From: Nephrocerus scutellatus
Taxonomy: Eukaryota; Arthropoda; Insecta; Diptera; Pipunculidae
Assembly: GCA_947095585.1 (NCBI GenBank)
Contig: OX352761.1
Coordinates: forward strand, 136,368,277 to 136,432,276
Length of the DNA stretch: 64,000 nucleotides
Direction: 5' to 3'
Of this stretch, positions 35,705 to 46,945 are shown one piece after another; the stretch's first letter is position 1; every line of letters begins with the position of its first letter. The translations under genes were made by a program, and so were the position numbers. Below the pieces are notes generated by a model that saw nothing but the letters and a program-made list of their open reading frames with translations, had not been told where the DNA came from and searched no databases.

Positions 35705-35980
35705 CGTTGCTGGTTGCTAAGGGAGCTCGGGGTTAGGGTTTGGTGGCTGGCTTTTGGAAAATCAACATACGTAAAACTGATGGAGAAGATACAAAGGGCA
35801 GCCTGTCTGCGCATTAGTGGATTACTAAGGACAACAACTACACGTGTACCTTACTCCTTACTATACGGCAGGCAGAGAGCGTCCAATACGGCTGCGCGAC
35901 TGTCAATAACAGGTCGGTGGAAATGTATTCAAACTGGACACTCGACAATTAACAATTCGCATGGAGCAATGGAGTGATGG
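35705..35980 (+). mobile_element. RNase H-bearing jockey-group LINE, RT C-terminus
   Basis: RVWWLAFGKSTYVKLMEKIQ, RAACLRISGLLRTTTT and ASNTAARLS match the segment after RT in RNase H-bearing jockey-group LINEs. The frame reads MEQWSD up to the SINE and continues GSPQEIDAM beyond it once the SINE and one copy of the target duplication are set aside. Confidence 0.8.
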
Positions 35981-36217
35981 TGGTGGGCGCCGTGGCTCAG
36001 TGGATAACTGCATGGCTGACGAGCAGGAGGTTCGTGGTTCGAATCCCAGTAACACTAAAAGTATGTTTTACGGTGTCCCACCTTTCGCGAATGTCTGAAA
36101 AACGTCCGAGAGTAATAACTTGTCACGGAAAGCTTCTCAATTCGCCATTCGGATTCGCGAGAAGCTAGACCTTGGACCGCAACTGTCTGTCGCGCCGAAT
36201 ATTATTATTATTAATGA
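35981..36217 (+). mobile_element. SINE-A copy 3, intact A and B boxes, 8-bp target duplication
   Basis: The A box TGGCTCAGTGG and B box GGTTCGAATCC both match the Pol III consensus exactly, so the head is tRNA-derived. The body has GAGAGTAATAACTTGTCACG and GTCTGTCGCGCCGAATATT, then an (ATT)n tail. It lacks a 63-nt internal block present in copy 2, including the CCATTTGTGT/ACACAAATGG inverted pair. AGTGATGG flanks it on both sides (35973-35980, 36218-36225). The best-preserved promoter of the family. Confidence 0.9.
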
Positions 36218-37060
36218 AGTGATGGCTCGCCACAGGAAATCGATGCAATGAGATTCTTCACAGACGAATCCAATCTCGATGGTTAAGTTCTTGCTGAGGT
36301 CTGTGACAAACCTAGCAATTCCGTTCAGCTCCCGGACCATTGCAGCGTGTACCATACTGAGGTGCCAGCGATTGAGGATGCTATGACCTGGATGAAATAT
36401 AATATATTATTAATACTGATATTGTAATCTATGTAGACAGTCAGGCGGCAATCAAATCGCTGGGCTTAGTCTCGATGACGTCAGGGGTGACGTTTAGCTG
36501 CCACATATCTCTCAATGGAATGAGCGAATATTTCGACATCCGCTTAGCCTGGGTCCCCGGCCTCTCCGATATCGTTGGGAGCTGCAAGGCAGACGAATGG
36601 CACTAAGCTTCAACTGTCACCGGAAAGGGCAGGTATAGGAAGGCCATTATCAATGGTTAAGTTAATGCTTCGGAAAGAGGTAGAAATATTAAGAAACGAT
36701 AGGTGGGCGCATGCTACCACATGTACTATAGCAAAACAAGTTGAGCCTAACGTCGACTTAATTCGCTCTAGAACACTGATATCCCTGCAGAGAAGAGATA
36801 TTAAAATGACTTCAATTTTTTCAACAAGGCACTGTTTCCTCGCAGTACATGCGAGAAGAATAGACTTTGAGTTAAATGACTTCTGTAGAAGCTGCCATGA
36901 TGCCGAGGAGAAAGAAACAGTATCCCACTTCCTATGTACATGTCCAGCATACGCATTAAACAACTTGCCGAAAGTTGAAAATTGTAAAGTGCGAGATATC
37001 CTAAAATTTATTAAAAGTACAAAGTGGGTTTTGTGATAAAAGGGATCTTGTGGTACCACA
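36218..37060 (+). mobile_element. RNase H-bearing jockey-group LINE, RNase H and zinc finger
   Basis: It continues the LINE before the SINE. MRFFTDESNLDG is the RNase H opening Asp block; an acidic VDSQAAIKSLG-like block follows near 36435. An open frame of 153 codons (36575-37036) then carries GRPLSMVKLMLRKE, FSTRHCFLAVHARRIDF and FCRSCHDAEEKETVSHFLC, the C-terminal CCHC-like finger, and ends FIKSTKW. The long open C-terminal frame suggests a younger copy than most, although the RNase H part holds stops. Confidence 0.87.
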
Positions 37061-37435
37061 CCACAGGTGTTCAAAATCAGCCACCGGCCCTAAACCTACG
37101 TTGCAGTGATTCTCAACTTCATCATGGACAAAAACCACAATTCATTATCATACAGTGCAGCTCTAAGAGCTGAAGTTTCTATAGGATAATTCATATATGT
37201 ATATTCTTATCAAGAAACTGTCCTGTCCTCCTCTTGAATGTCTGTACATCGTGTATACTATGAAAATTAGCGTTTGCGCTTACTATCCCCTTACTACATC
37301 CTATCAGTATTACAAGTATCATAACACATAATAAGAACTATAACAAGTCAATATAAAAAAAACTTAGTTTCCGTGTATTATACATCGACGTAAACACAAA
37401 TTTTCGTGTTGGGATGTTGAAAATAAAAAATCTAA
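37061..37435. other. AT-rich spacer
   Basis: No gene or repeat recognised. Confidence 0.45.
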
Positions 37436-37745
37436 ATGCGACTCGCGATACGTGGGATCTCAGAAATGGCTGCTCACAAAATTTCACTTCTCTAGATCGT
37501 GTAAAAGTTAGTTAAAAAGGACCTCAAAGAAGTTAAAAAAACAAAACCCTTTTGCATGCGTCACCGCGCCACACGTTACTCGCGATACTCGTCAAACCCG
37601 GAAAATCAGAAATGTTTTGCGGGATCAGCTGTTCACAAAATTTCAGCCTTCTAGGTCCTGTGAAAGTTGGTTAAAAAGGACCTCAAAGAATTAAAAACAA
37701 ACAGACAAACAGGGGTCAAGTCAAGTTACTCGTAAAGAAAAGTTT
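37436..37745 (+). repeat. Rep-2 dispersed repeat, two tandem units
   Basis: Each unit has CTCGCGATAC, AATCAGAAATG-like, GCTGTTCACAAAATTTCA, CTAGGTCCTGTGAAAGTTGG and TTAAAAAGGACCTCAAAGAA. The second ends GACAAACAGGGGTCAAG. The unit ending GACAAACAGGGGTCAAG recurs at 46798-46945. No coding capacity. Confidence 0.75.
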
Positions 37746-39379
37746 TTAATAAAAATACCGCAGTGCTGAAGTCTCATTTATTGTGTTATATACGAATACC
37801 TTGAATGCGAGAAGGGATTTTTTTTTGTGTGAGCGCAGGCAGGAAGGTAGATTAAGATAAAGACTCATTATGTTTCATTTGCCTGTTTGTATGAGTTTTT
37901 AGTGCTCCGACAAACGACACACAGGATATGAGATTGTACGAGTACACTCATTGTTATCCTTTGTTCGGTTATTGTTGAAATTTTTATGTTGCTATGCACG
38001 TGGAATGTATTTTATATATAAAGGGGAAACGTATTTCTTTTATTGTTATGAATCGACTCTAGCAGGCGTAGATAGCATTGCATCACATTCAGGAGCGCGG
38101 CGTGTTGGCGTTTTTCCTTTTATCAATGAACGGCGAGAAAATGCAAAGAAAATTGCACACCCAATGTGTGTTATGTGGAATGTGATGCACGTTGAACAAC
38201 AACGAAATTGTTTGCACTTTCTGAATACTAAATGAGGGCTGATTTTCACTGCATTCCGGTGGGGGCGGGTGTGTGTGAGGTGAGCGCACAGAACGAACTG
38301 CGTTACACATATTCCAGCACCAGTAGGTAGATACATCCCAAATGGCAGACATGCGGAAAAAGTGAGTTTCGATTTGACTTGAGTAATATTGCGAAGTTTT
38401 ATTATTCGGTAGATTTTTGCACTGGCGTCGTGGCTGATGACTTTCAATACGGAATTCGGTTTGTGAGAAGTGTGCACAGGGCACACACATATCGATAGTG
38501 GGTGCGCGAAAATTTGTAGCACCGTTACTCGATTGGAATGCGATGGCTGGAAGCAAAACGTGTGCTGTGCAGAAGGAAATAACAATTTGGGAGCAAGTAT
38601 CGTATCGGCGTAATCTTTCGCATGTGCGACTGATTGTGCTTTAATATTGATGTTGATGGGTGTCGCTGTCATTTGCTGATGCCAATGTGCGCATCGCAAA
38701 CACATTATCCTCCTTGCCAAACGCATACTTTCATGCTGGCGTTTGTCACCGATTGGCATTAAAATTAGTTCTCGAGCGCACCATTGCTAAAGGCTTTCAT
38801 TGCATTCATTGAAGGGAAGGAAGATATGACCGGAAACGTTGATGTTGTTTCCTGTTGTTTCTGTGATGTTTGTCACAACGACATCAACTTTTCGTTTCAG
38901 GATAACTAGCACGTAGGTGTTGACGATGTGATTGCGAGGTGTTTTTTTTTATTTATTTTTTTACATATTTGGTGTCACTGATGGAATTAGCATATGCCCC
39001 CCGAGATATCACATGAAATTGCGACTTTAGAATACAAATCTGTATTTTCCCATTGAATTTTCAATGTTTGTACAATAAATTTTTTTTTTAAATTAATTTA
39101 GAATTTATTCATTAAATTGTTAAATTTGTATTGATTTAATAGTAAATACTCTTTCTGTTTCGATCGATGTTTATTGAATAAAACAAACATAAATTAATTA
39201 GATGTGCATTTGATAAATTTATGTGTTCAAAATTATTAAGTTAATTATTTATTTCTATTTTTAAAACATAATGAAATAATAAATTCAAAATGAGTGGAAA
39301 CTTGAAAACCTTTCAAAGGTTTTATGTAAATTTGAATAAATATTCAAATGAATTCATCAACAAACGAAGCCGAAAAAAA
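37746..39379. other. No gene supported; GC-richer patch at 38050-38960
   Basis: The longest open frame of the window (38759-38046, minus, 237 codons) lies here. It overlaps a 155-codon frame and a 94-codon plus-strand frame, is rich in Cys and His without a spacing pattern, and has no domain I recognise. I do not call it a gene. Confidence 0.4.
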
Positions 39380-39760
39380 CAACTAACAAAAATTATAATT
39401 GTTCGTGTAAATTCTCTAATTGGTACACAATGTGCAAAGTTTAAATAAAATCGAGTAACATTTTTAAAAATTTTGGGAGCCCCCTCATCCTGATCACTCC
39501 AAAATGTTTACAAAAAGTGTTTCCATCAGAGATACACATGAGTAAAAGACCACAGGGCTCGATCACTTCCAAATTTTTACAAAAAGTGTTATCCATCGGA
39601 TATGCACATGCGTATAAAATTTGAAGAAAATCGGGTACTTTTTTTTTTACAAAATTTGTATGGGTACCCCCGACCCCGACTTAAAAATATTTACCAAAAG
39701 TGTTGTCCATCGGAGATACACATGCGTATAAAATTTGAAAAAAATCGGGTACCACCACCA
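39380..39760 (-). repeat. Rep-1 dispersed repeat, copy C
   Basis: On the minus strand: CGATTTTCTTCAAATTTTAT with GCATGTGTATCTCCGATGG and ACACTTTTTGTAAA units (two clear ones about 114 nt apart, others partial), ending in TAGAGAATTTACACGAAC near 39400. It lies immediately before the Tc3-like transposase relic. Confidence 0.75.
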
Positions 39761-39844
39761 CCGTTGATAATTATCCACATTTGTTATCTAATTTTCAGTT
39801 CGGCTGCGACAACTTCACGTCCGAGAAGCTCGATAAGCTAAATT

Positions 39845-40032
39845 GTCACGCTGGGCAAGTCAAAAACCAGAAGCCACTCACGAAATGTAATTCCATGCTG
39901 GTTTCATGGGGCCGTTGGGCCAAATTTCTACTTAAATGGTACTGACAATGTAGTCAGAGTCAAATGAGACTATACCGGACCATTATGATTACTTATTTTT
40001 GGAAAACATTGAAAGAAATTGACTTGGAGTAT
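39845..40032 (+). mobile_element. Tc3/mariner-like transposase relic, left part
   Basis: The frame at 39902 reads FHGAVGPNFYLNGTDNVV, matching the G.iGPYFF...VtVNG block, and ITYFWKTLKEIDLE follows near 39988-40029. The frame breaks at 40032, where a LINE has inserted. The continuation is at 40866. Confidence 0.7.
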
Positions 40033-40865
40033 GTATGACGATGACGATGATGATAATTGGAGTGTAGTAGCACTGCGGATCTATTTACTTGTGCTACAGA
40101 GAGAGTGCATGCCCATCCCTAAACTATAGCTCTTAGGAACTTAATAATATGGAGCGGCTTCAGTGAATGTCGCGCAGACTCCGAGATTACGTGAGTTCGA
40201 ATGTGATCTCTTCCCTTTCGGATCGTTGCTTCGCATTCGTTGAGAAGATGCCACAAGGTCTCCTACGCTTCCCCACAAAGTCTGCAGCTGCCATCATCTA
40301 ATAATTTTATTTTCTTTAGATGCCCTTTCTGTGTTCAATGTCCTGTTAGGAAACCCTTAATGATTCTCACATTACTTCTACTTAGTCCCTATATCATGCT
40401 AGACATCTTAGGGTTATAGTTCCCAAGCATTTCCTATGCTTGCCGTAGACCTTCGAGATTCCCCCATCTTACGGAAGCTGCTTCCTTATCTATACTGCGT
40501 AACTCTTCCCGCGGTACTCTATACCACAGAAAGGTTCTGCCCCTACTAGCGGAGTTTCTGCTCCTTTATTAGGAAGCCTATCCACTGCTTCGTTGCCTTC
40601 TATGCCAGTGTGTCTCGGCACCCAGTATAAACGCACTTTGTTGACTTCGCCAAGTCTATTTAGCTTCGCCCTGCCAAGTTTAGATATGATATGGAATGCA
40701 TCCCGGGCTCTTAGCGCGGCTTGGCTGTCTGTCATGATAGTTTTTTCCTGCCTCATGTGGCTACTTTCCAGATTAAAGTGAGCACATCTTTCATGGCATG
40801 TATTTCTGCCTGGAATATACTCGGGTACTCCCCAGCATTGCTACAGAGTTCTTGGTTCTTGGCTC
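40033..40865 (-). mobile_element. RNase H-bearing LINE inserted in the Tc3-like relic
   Basis: Minus strand: NAGEYPSIFQAEIHAMKD, then TIMTDSQAALRARDAF (RNase H Asp) and VRLYWVPRHTGIEGNEAVDR (RNase H His-Gly-Asn-Asp block). DDGSCRLCGEA and ETLWHLLNECEA form the zinc finger near 40300-40230. It ends in a (CAT/CGT)n tail at 40033-40053, a usual 3' end for such LINEs. RT is absent, so the copy is 5'-truncated. Confidence 0.83.
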
Positions 40866-41010
40866 ATAGACTCCAGTACACAGCTATCCAAACTATCAAG
40901 CTATTCAAGTCGAAGTTCGGTGACCGTGCTATCTCCAGAAATAGATACCAGTCGATTGGCCACCTCGTTGATGTGATTTGACGTCTGTGGACGTGTGTTT
41001 TTTTATTAGA
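40866..41010 (+). mobile_element. Tc3/mariner-like transposase relic, right part
   Basis: TAIQTIKLFKSKFGDRAISR matches the helix before the last catalytic block. VDWPPR*CDLTSVD, in a shifted frame, matches WPPRSCDLTPLDFFLWG, which carries the third catalytic acidic residue region. It continues the element whose left part ends at 40032; about 12 codons around WFQQDGA are lost at the junction. Confidence 0.75.
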
Positions 41011-42890
41011 AGCTTTTTCAAGTTCACGGTATAAGTCAATAGCCAGAAACTTTAGACAACTACCATCAGGACCAACATCGAACCAGAGGATATGCATATT
41101 TAAATCGAAGTTAGTTTTATGATTATCTTTCACTTATAAGTTCAGAATTGCTAAAGCAACAACTATGTTATATATTTGCATTATATTATATATTATATAT
41201 GTAAATACCTTTAAGGTATACTGCTTTAAATTGCAATATAAACAATTCAGCTACGTTTTCCACAACAACAACATAATGTTAAATATAAGTATCCATCCAA
41301 AAGGGCTTATGATAATCCCTCTGAGAAGATGTCAAAGAAGTTAAGCAGTTGTTGTTGTCGTTTCAGTAAAGACAATCATTTCAATTATGCACACACACGT
41401 CGCGACTTAAGCAAAGTCACACGACATGCGTTATCAAGGACTTTGCCTTAAACGGAAATGAGAAATTTATTAAGAATTTATTAATAATTTAGAATATCTT
41501 CAAGGTTTCTTCTCTCGCTGAAAATGGAAAAGGATAATTTTTGATAAGTAAGTAATTTTCGATCGCACCAAAAAGTCGTAAACTACAAATCAACATTACA
41601 CCCATACAAACAAAATAACATCCAGATGGGCTGGTATATACCTAATTAATAATTAATAATATACGTTCCTATGACAGTGCATTGTGCACAGACAACACAG
41701 CCTTTTCTATTATTCGGGATTAGCAAAAGGTGAAACCGACATCCGAGACATCCGGCACCATGAGGCAATGGCATAAATAATGCTTTGCATATCTTGTCGT
41801 TTGCATCGCATTTGAATTCGCAAAGTCATCAACGTGGGATGATACTAGCTGAGGGACGACGGCAAGAACCATGTACCATCGACGAACGATGAAAACAAAT
41901 TAGAATAATACAGAAGTTTATCATGCATGTGCGTCTCGAGACAATACCCTACGACAAGAGGGGAAGTTAGGAGGATTACATTAGACAACAGAATTAGTTA
42001 AACTAATTAATAAGCTGCTTCCTTGATTCCTTCCTTCCTTATGCTCGCACATATTGCAAACTCGCATTGTGTTGTGTACACCACATGGTTGTGGAAGACA
42101 TTATTTCCCATATGTGGGGACTTATAACAGGTGAATGCATTTGAATGAGCCAGAGCTTATTCAGTCAACAGATTAAAATACTCTCTCTTATAGTTCTTTT
42201 AGCCAATTTGTCTCGAATTAAAAAGGTTGGAAATATGTTGTTTTTTACTTAAGAATTTTTTCAAAAACAAGTTTCCTCAAATACGGAATTATTTCACCAT
42301 GACTGTAACATAAAGTTAGAATGATTTTATTATCAACTTGTAAGAATGTTAATCTGCGCTGAATGTTATGGGCCAGAAGTCTTCTGCAAAAAAATTTGCA
42401 TACATTCAAACAAACAGAAAAGTATACTCCATTAACTGAATTAAAGGATACGATGGCGTTTAAGTCAGCCTGGAAAAAATCTGAAAAGGAGAAATGGTGC
42501 CACAATGCATCATAAGTCAAAAGCAACATCATCATTACCATGACTCATCAAGCTGTGCTCTTTGCACCTCAAAATGTATCAGTATGTTCACTTGGGATAT
42601 TAATGCACCACCGCATATTCAGATATACTTGCGCTCGGATGTATCCTACTTACCATAAAGCGAAAGCTAAAAGATATGAAAGAAATTTTTCGTTTCGTTC
42701 TTATCGTACGTGAGTGCTTGTGAAACAGGACGATGTATTTTGTTTGTTCACCTTGAAAATAAATTTACAATTTATCATTTCACCTGTTTCCAGTACAGGC
42801 GTAATGCGTCATTTTTAGTGAAATCCTTCTTAGGATGATGTGAGATGTGGGCCGAACATAGAGTAAACAAATTTATTGTATTACTAAGCG
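41011..42890. other. AT-rich, no gene seen
   Basis: No domain in the minus-strand frame 42245-42541 and no repeat recognised. Confidence 0.5.
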
Positions 42891-43700
42891 GACTAGGTAG
42901 GTAGGTAGGTAGGTAGAGTGGTGAACCCCGCTGCACTTGCGGGGTCCTCACTTAGCGCTATAGAAATTTTGATGCCACATAGCTCTAGGGACCTAACATG
43001 GATTTTTGAGTGGTTTAGATCCAGCCTGCAGCGTTCAGATACGGGATCATTTCGATGATCCTGTAATTTAAAAACTCTTTAAGGTTGGCAAAAATGGTTT
43101 AGCTAAGGTGCGGAGTCTTGATCCTGCTGCGACCAGACAACTACAGAGAAAGTGTATGAGAGTTTTATTCTCATTGCATCCTTACAACGTCTACAGAAGT
43201 TCTTGTGTCGTATACCCAGCTCAGCAGCATTGCTGCCCACTGGTCAGTGACTCGTGCTGATAGCCATTACTCTGGCAATATCCTCCTGGATTTTTGATAT
43301 CAACTGGCTAGTTTTCCTTTTGTTGTAGGATGGCCATACCATTCTTGATATGGCGCAGTTCGACAGACTGCACCACCGTAGTTGTGACTAAGTAGTAAAA
43401 AAGGAGAGAATTTGTTACTTGACTGAGCTCATTGGACAGCTAACTCTTTCCGAAGAGTCGGTGTCTATAGTGACGCACTTCTTAGTCAATTCCACCTCCT
43501 CGTTTCCTTTATGTTATTGTGCTAAGGCACCCAGATTGAGATCATCCGAGAAGATACCTGCACCGACTCCATCCTTTATCTTGGATCCGTCAGTGAATAC
43601 AATTGCCGTATTACTTCCCCATCCTTCCAGTAGAATTCTGGTAGAAAACTCGACGCAGAAGGAGGAGGAGATGCAGTAGTCAGTAGATGATAACATCATA
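42891..43700 (-). mobile_element. RNase H-bearing LINE 3' end with (CTAC)n tail
   Basis: Minus strand: AIVFTDGSKIKDGVGAGIFS near 43600 (RNase H first Asp), then a gap, ISKIQEDIARVMAISTSH, GSNAAELGIRHKNFCRRC (zinc-finger start) and a decayed end. It finishes in (CTAC)n, seen on the plus strand as GTAG repeats at 42894-42916. The same C-terminal wording, ITGHWPVGSHAAKPGIPHN, occurs at 60900-60955. Confidence 0.8.
42894..42916 (+). repeat. (TAGG)n microsatellite, LINE 3' tail
   Basis: Nearly six TAGG units at the 3' boundary of the minus-strand LINE; probably its tail rather than an independent microsatellite. Confidence 0.8.
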
Positions 43701-45565
43701 CCATAAGGTACTATCTGCAGTATATTAAAGTGTCCGTATGTTCTAGTAGCAAACCACCCAGATTCAAATAGGCTGCAGTGTGGCTGCAGTCCGTTATAAG
43801 AATAAACGGATCCCTATTTTGTATTTTTCAATTTATTGTCAATTGTAGTATATGAAATATTTCTCTATTTTATTTGAAAGTCTTGCTCCTTGCCGTCATT
43901 ATGGTTTGTGTCTCTGTTAAAAGTTGTGAACCACTGAATGGGTATGCTGATGATATTTCGTCACCGTTTTAGAACCACTATGTGCATGTGGAAACCCAGC
44001 CAACCAGTATATAGTATATAGAGGATTGCGCTTAGTAGAATAGCTTCTGAACACTGAACTCTTCTGAATTTAAAAGGTATCTGTATTTTGGCCGACTGTA
44101 CATAAGTCTTAGTTGAAGTAAAAAGGTTTGGCCCAACCACAGTATAGCGCTTAAGTATAATTTTTCGTACAAATTCATTTAATGGGCGGTCAGGCACAAA
44201 GTTACGAATTAAAAGAAAGATTACATAGCCAAACTTGTTTTATAGGGCCCTTCCACCCTTCATTTGATGACAAACAACCCCACTTACTGTTTCAAACCCC
44301 ACCGAAATACGAATTTTTCCGAACAAAATTTTCAAAACTTTAAACGGTGACGTGACCGAAGCCAAGGTAGTTTTTGGTGTTGGGGCCATTAACTCTTATG
44401 GCTTTTTCGTCTAATCCAAACTGTTGCTGCTGGTAATCGTGACCACAACAGTGCAAAGTAGCAAATAACACACCTTTTCGCAACTATGCTTGTCATTGAT
44501 TTTGGCATATGCGATAGATACAGCGACAGCGTTAGTTATTGGGTCATGCGTTAATAGTTTGAGACTTGGCATTGTGGGGCAACTCGCAAATGCACTAGAA
44601 ACTGTAAAACATAAAAGTTTTTACTTTGAATCTACGCTGTCGTTTTCCATCTTAACACTAGTTGCTGTTTCCAACGCACATGTGTACCGATTATACTCCT
44701 TAAGGTTTTTTTTGAACGCGTGCGCGCAACTACTCTTTGTCCAACTTTACGTGGCACAGAAGTTTCGTGTGAATTTTCAACTATTCAAGTGCTTAAGTGC
44801 GCGTTGCCATACGGAAAAGCAAACTACTCTTAAAAAAACGCTGTTTGCCTTCTGGAAGTCCTTGTTTGTGCTATTATTGTGTAGTGTTGGTGGTTCTATA
44901 CACAATGGCTGTGCCCTCGGCACTTGGTGTTGGTTGCACTTCCGTGTACTGGGTGTACTCCATATACTCAGTACACCGTTGTTGCTCTTATTTTTGAATT
45001 GTCACTTAAGTGCTTGGCTTGAGTTTAATTACAACGAACAAACAGACAAAGTAACACAATAATAACTGCAAAAAATTGACGTATTTTCGTCAGCGACGCA
45101 CATCTATCGGTGGCATGCAGTGGTGTATGTAGTATGTCAGAGATTTTTGTGGTATTTGTGTGCATCTCAAAATCTGAATTTTTGATTAAGGTTATTTTGG
45201 GTCAACCACTCGATTAAGCTAAAGAAGAACAGTTTTTAATGTTTAATTGTTAAATTGAATTGGAGCTTAATTGGCCAAACTAGATTTGACAGATGGGTTC
45301 TGTCAACTACAGTATGTATTTTGATGGCCTTAAGTTTTCTTTCAATTCGAATTTCTCTCTTTGGTTTTCTATTTTTATTTTTACAATTTGTTTTGTATAT
45401 TTTTACTCTAGCGTCGGTATACTATTCTGCGTTACGGGATTTCAGGGTAATTTTGTCAGCGAAAGTGCAGAGCACACGTATTTCCGGTGTTTAATGTCGT
45501 CATACTCTTTTCGTATAATTTAAAATACCAAATTATGGACGAGTACGTTAAAGATATGGTTGAAT
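43701..45565. other. No gene supported
   Basis: A 190-codon plus-strand frame (44490-45062) is hydrophobic and Leu/Ser/Cys-rich with no domain I recognise. A CTTCATTTGATGACAAAC-like word near 44258 resembles that at 3329. Nothing firm. Confidence 0.4.
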
Positions 45566-45745
45566 ATTGGATCAATTTTTTATCCACTTCTTTCAACTCG
45601 ATTTCATTAACACGTGTGTATCTCCGGTGACAACACTTGCTATAAAAATTTGGTGGTGACCAGTCCACAGGGTCTGGTTCCTCAATTCTTCAAAATTAAC
45701 CCGATTTTATTAAAACTTTGCACATATTTAAAAAAAAATTAAGTT
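45566..45745 (+). repeat. Rep-1 dispersed repeat, copy D
   Basis: TTGGATCAATTTTTTATCC, CGTGTGTATCTCCGGTGAC, AACACTTGCTATAAAAATTT and a second CGATTTTATTAAAACTTTGC unit. It abuts the CR1-like LINE that follows on the minus strand. Confidence 0.7.
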
Positions 45746-45747
45746 TT

Positions 45748-46420
45748 TATGCGGCACAAAACAGAGCCTTGTGGAACACCGGCGTTTATGCGGTCTCATC
45801 AATTCCATAGATATTCATTTTCGACAAAAGATCTTGATGCCAGAGTCTATCAAATGCCTTGGAAATATCGAGTGGAACGACTTTGCTTTCACCAAATTTG
45901 TGAATAGACTTGTTTCACTTTTCGGTAAGATATGTCATCAGATTACCTGTTGAGCGTTGCCTTCGAAAGCCCTACTGCTGGTCGCTAAGTATTTCACGTG
46001 ATTCAAGGTATTGGATAAGCTTTCGATTGATCAGCGTTTCCATGACTTTAGAAAGTATGGATGTTAGCGCAATGAGTTGGTACGAGGAAAGAGACGACGG
46101 TTTGCTGTTTTCCAATTCCCTGGGAAGACTCCAGAACAATAAGAGAAATGAAAAAGCCTGCGCAGTGGCAATATCAACGATGAAGAACACCTCTTTAAAA
46201 CTATAGCAGAAATACCATTAGGCCCAGCAGCCCAGATGATTATGAATATGAATTTAATACCCTAGCTACTTGACGAGTACGAAAGTAGATTTGTCCCATA
46301 GAGGATTCGACTCTTGAAAGTACAGGCGGCGGCAATGCGCAATCTGGTAGAGTTGAGCTAGCTGCGAAATGTGAAGCAATCAGATTGGTCTTGTCTAAAG
46401 TGTAGTTAGAATTTCATTTA
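45748..46420 (-). mobile_element. CR1-like LINE, RT N-terminal half
   Basis: Minus strand from 46410: LIASHFAASSTLPDCALPPP, SRVESSMGQIYFRTRQVARV, LPRELENSKPSSLSSYQLIA, LTSILSKVMETLINRKL and IQYLESREILSDQQ, then a frame change to the catalytic region with LDISKAFDR-like text near 45880. This covers RT motifs 0 to 3. YADD and all downstream are absent; the copy ends against Rep-1. Confidence 0.83.
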
Positions 46421-46797
46421 GAATGAGCGTTGGAATTGAAGACGAGGCAGTATTTTTAGTACGTTTCACTAAATGGAATATATATGTGTTAGCTCGCTAT
46501 TTGTTCACTATACATTTTAGTATTGTTGATATATTATTGGTATACATAAAAGTTCTATTGTTATACTTATACTTATGTCATTTATTCCCTTGTGGGTCCT
46601 ATGACCTCTACTAAGACTACGCACCATCGCGTGCGGTTCTTGGCAATGAGCTTCAGCTCTCTCCAACTCTCTGAGTCAAGGAGTGTACTCACATTCCAGA
46701 AACCAATACAATAGCCAAAAGTCGTCATTATTCGATCATAACTTACGAGAGAAACCAACTTAGTCTTATTTGACTGGTAATTGTATAGGCTAATTTA

Positions 46798-46945
46798 AGA
46801 TCTCGGCTCCGCTACCGAGTGCGAGTGCTTAGAAAAGCTCAGCTCTCTAGGTCGTTTAAAAGTTGGTTAAAACGGACCTCATAGAAGTTGAACTAAACAG
46901 ACAAACAGGGGTCAAGTTAAATAAAACTTCTTGAAAAGAAAGAAA
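46798..46945 (+). repeat. Rep-2 dispersed repeat, single unit
   Basis: CTCTCTAGGTCGTTTAAAAG, TTGGTTAAAACGGACCTCAT, then GACAAACAGGGGTCAAG and AAATAAAACTTCTTGAAAAG. It matches the second unit at 37570-37745. Confidence 0.75.

Noticed and set aside
36610..37074. 154-codon minus-strand frame
   Set aside because: Antisense shadow of the LINE C-terminal frame at 36575-37036, which carries the zinc-finger motif.
38046..38759. 237-codon open frame on the minus strand, the longest in the window
   Set aside because: It overlaps two other long frames, has no recognisable domain, and is rich in Cys and His with no spacing pattern. The GC-richer composition lowers stop density and explains the length.
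44490..45062. 190-codon open frame on the plus strand
   Set aside because: Hydrophobic, without a domain or clear signal peptide. A rough estimate from stop frequency makes about one such frame per window plausible by chance.
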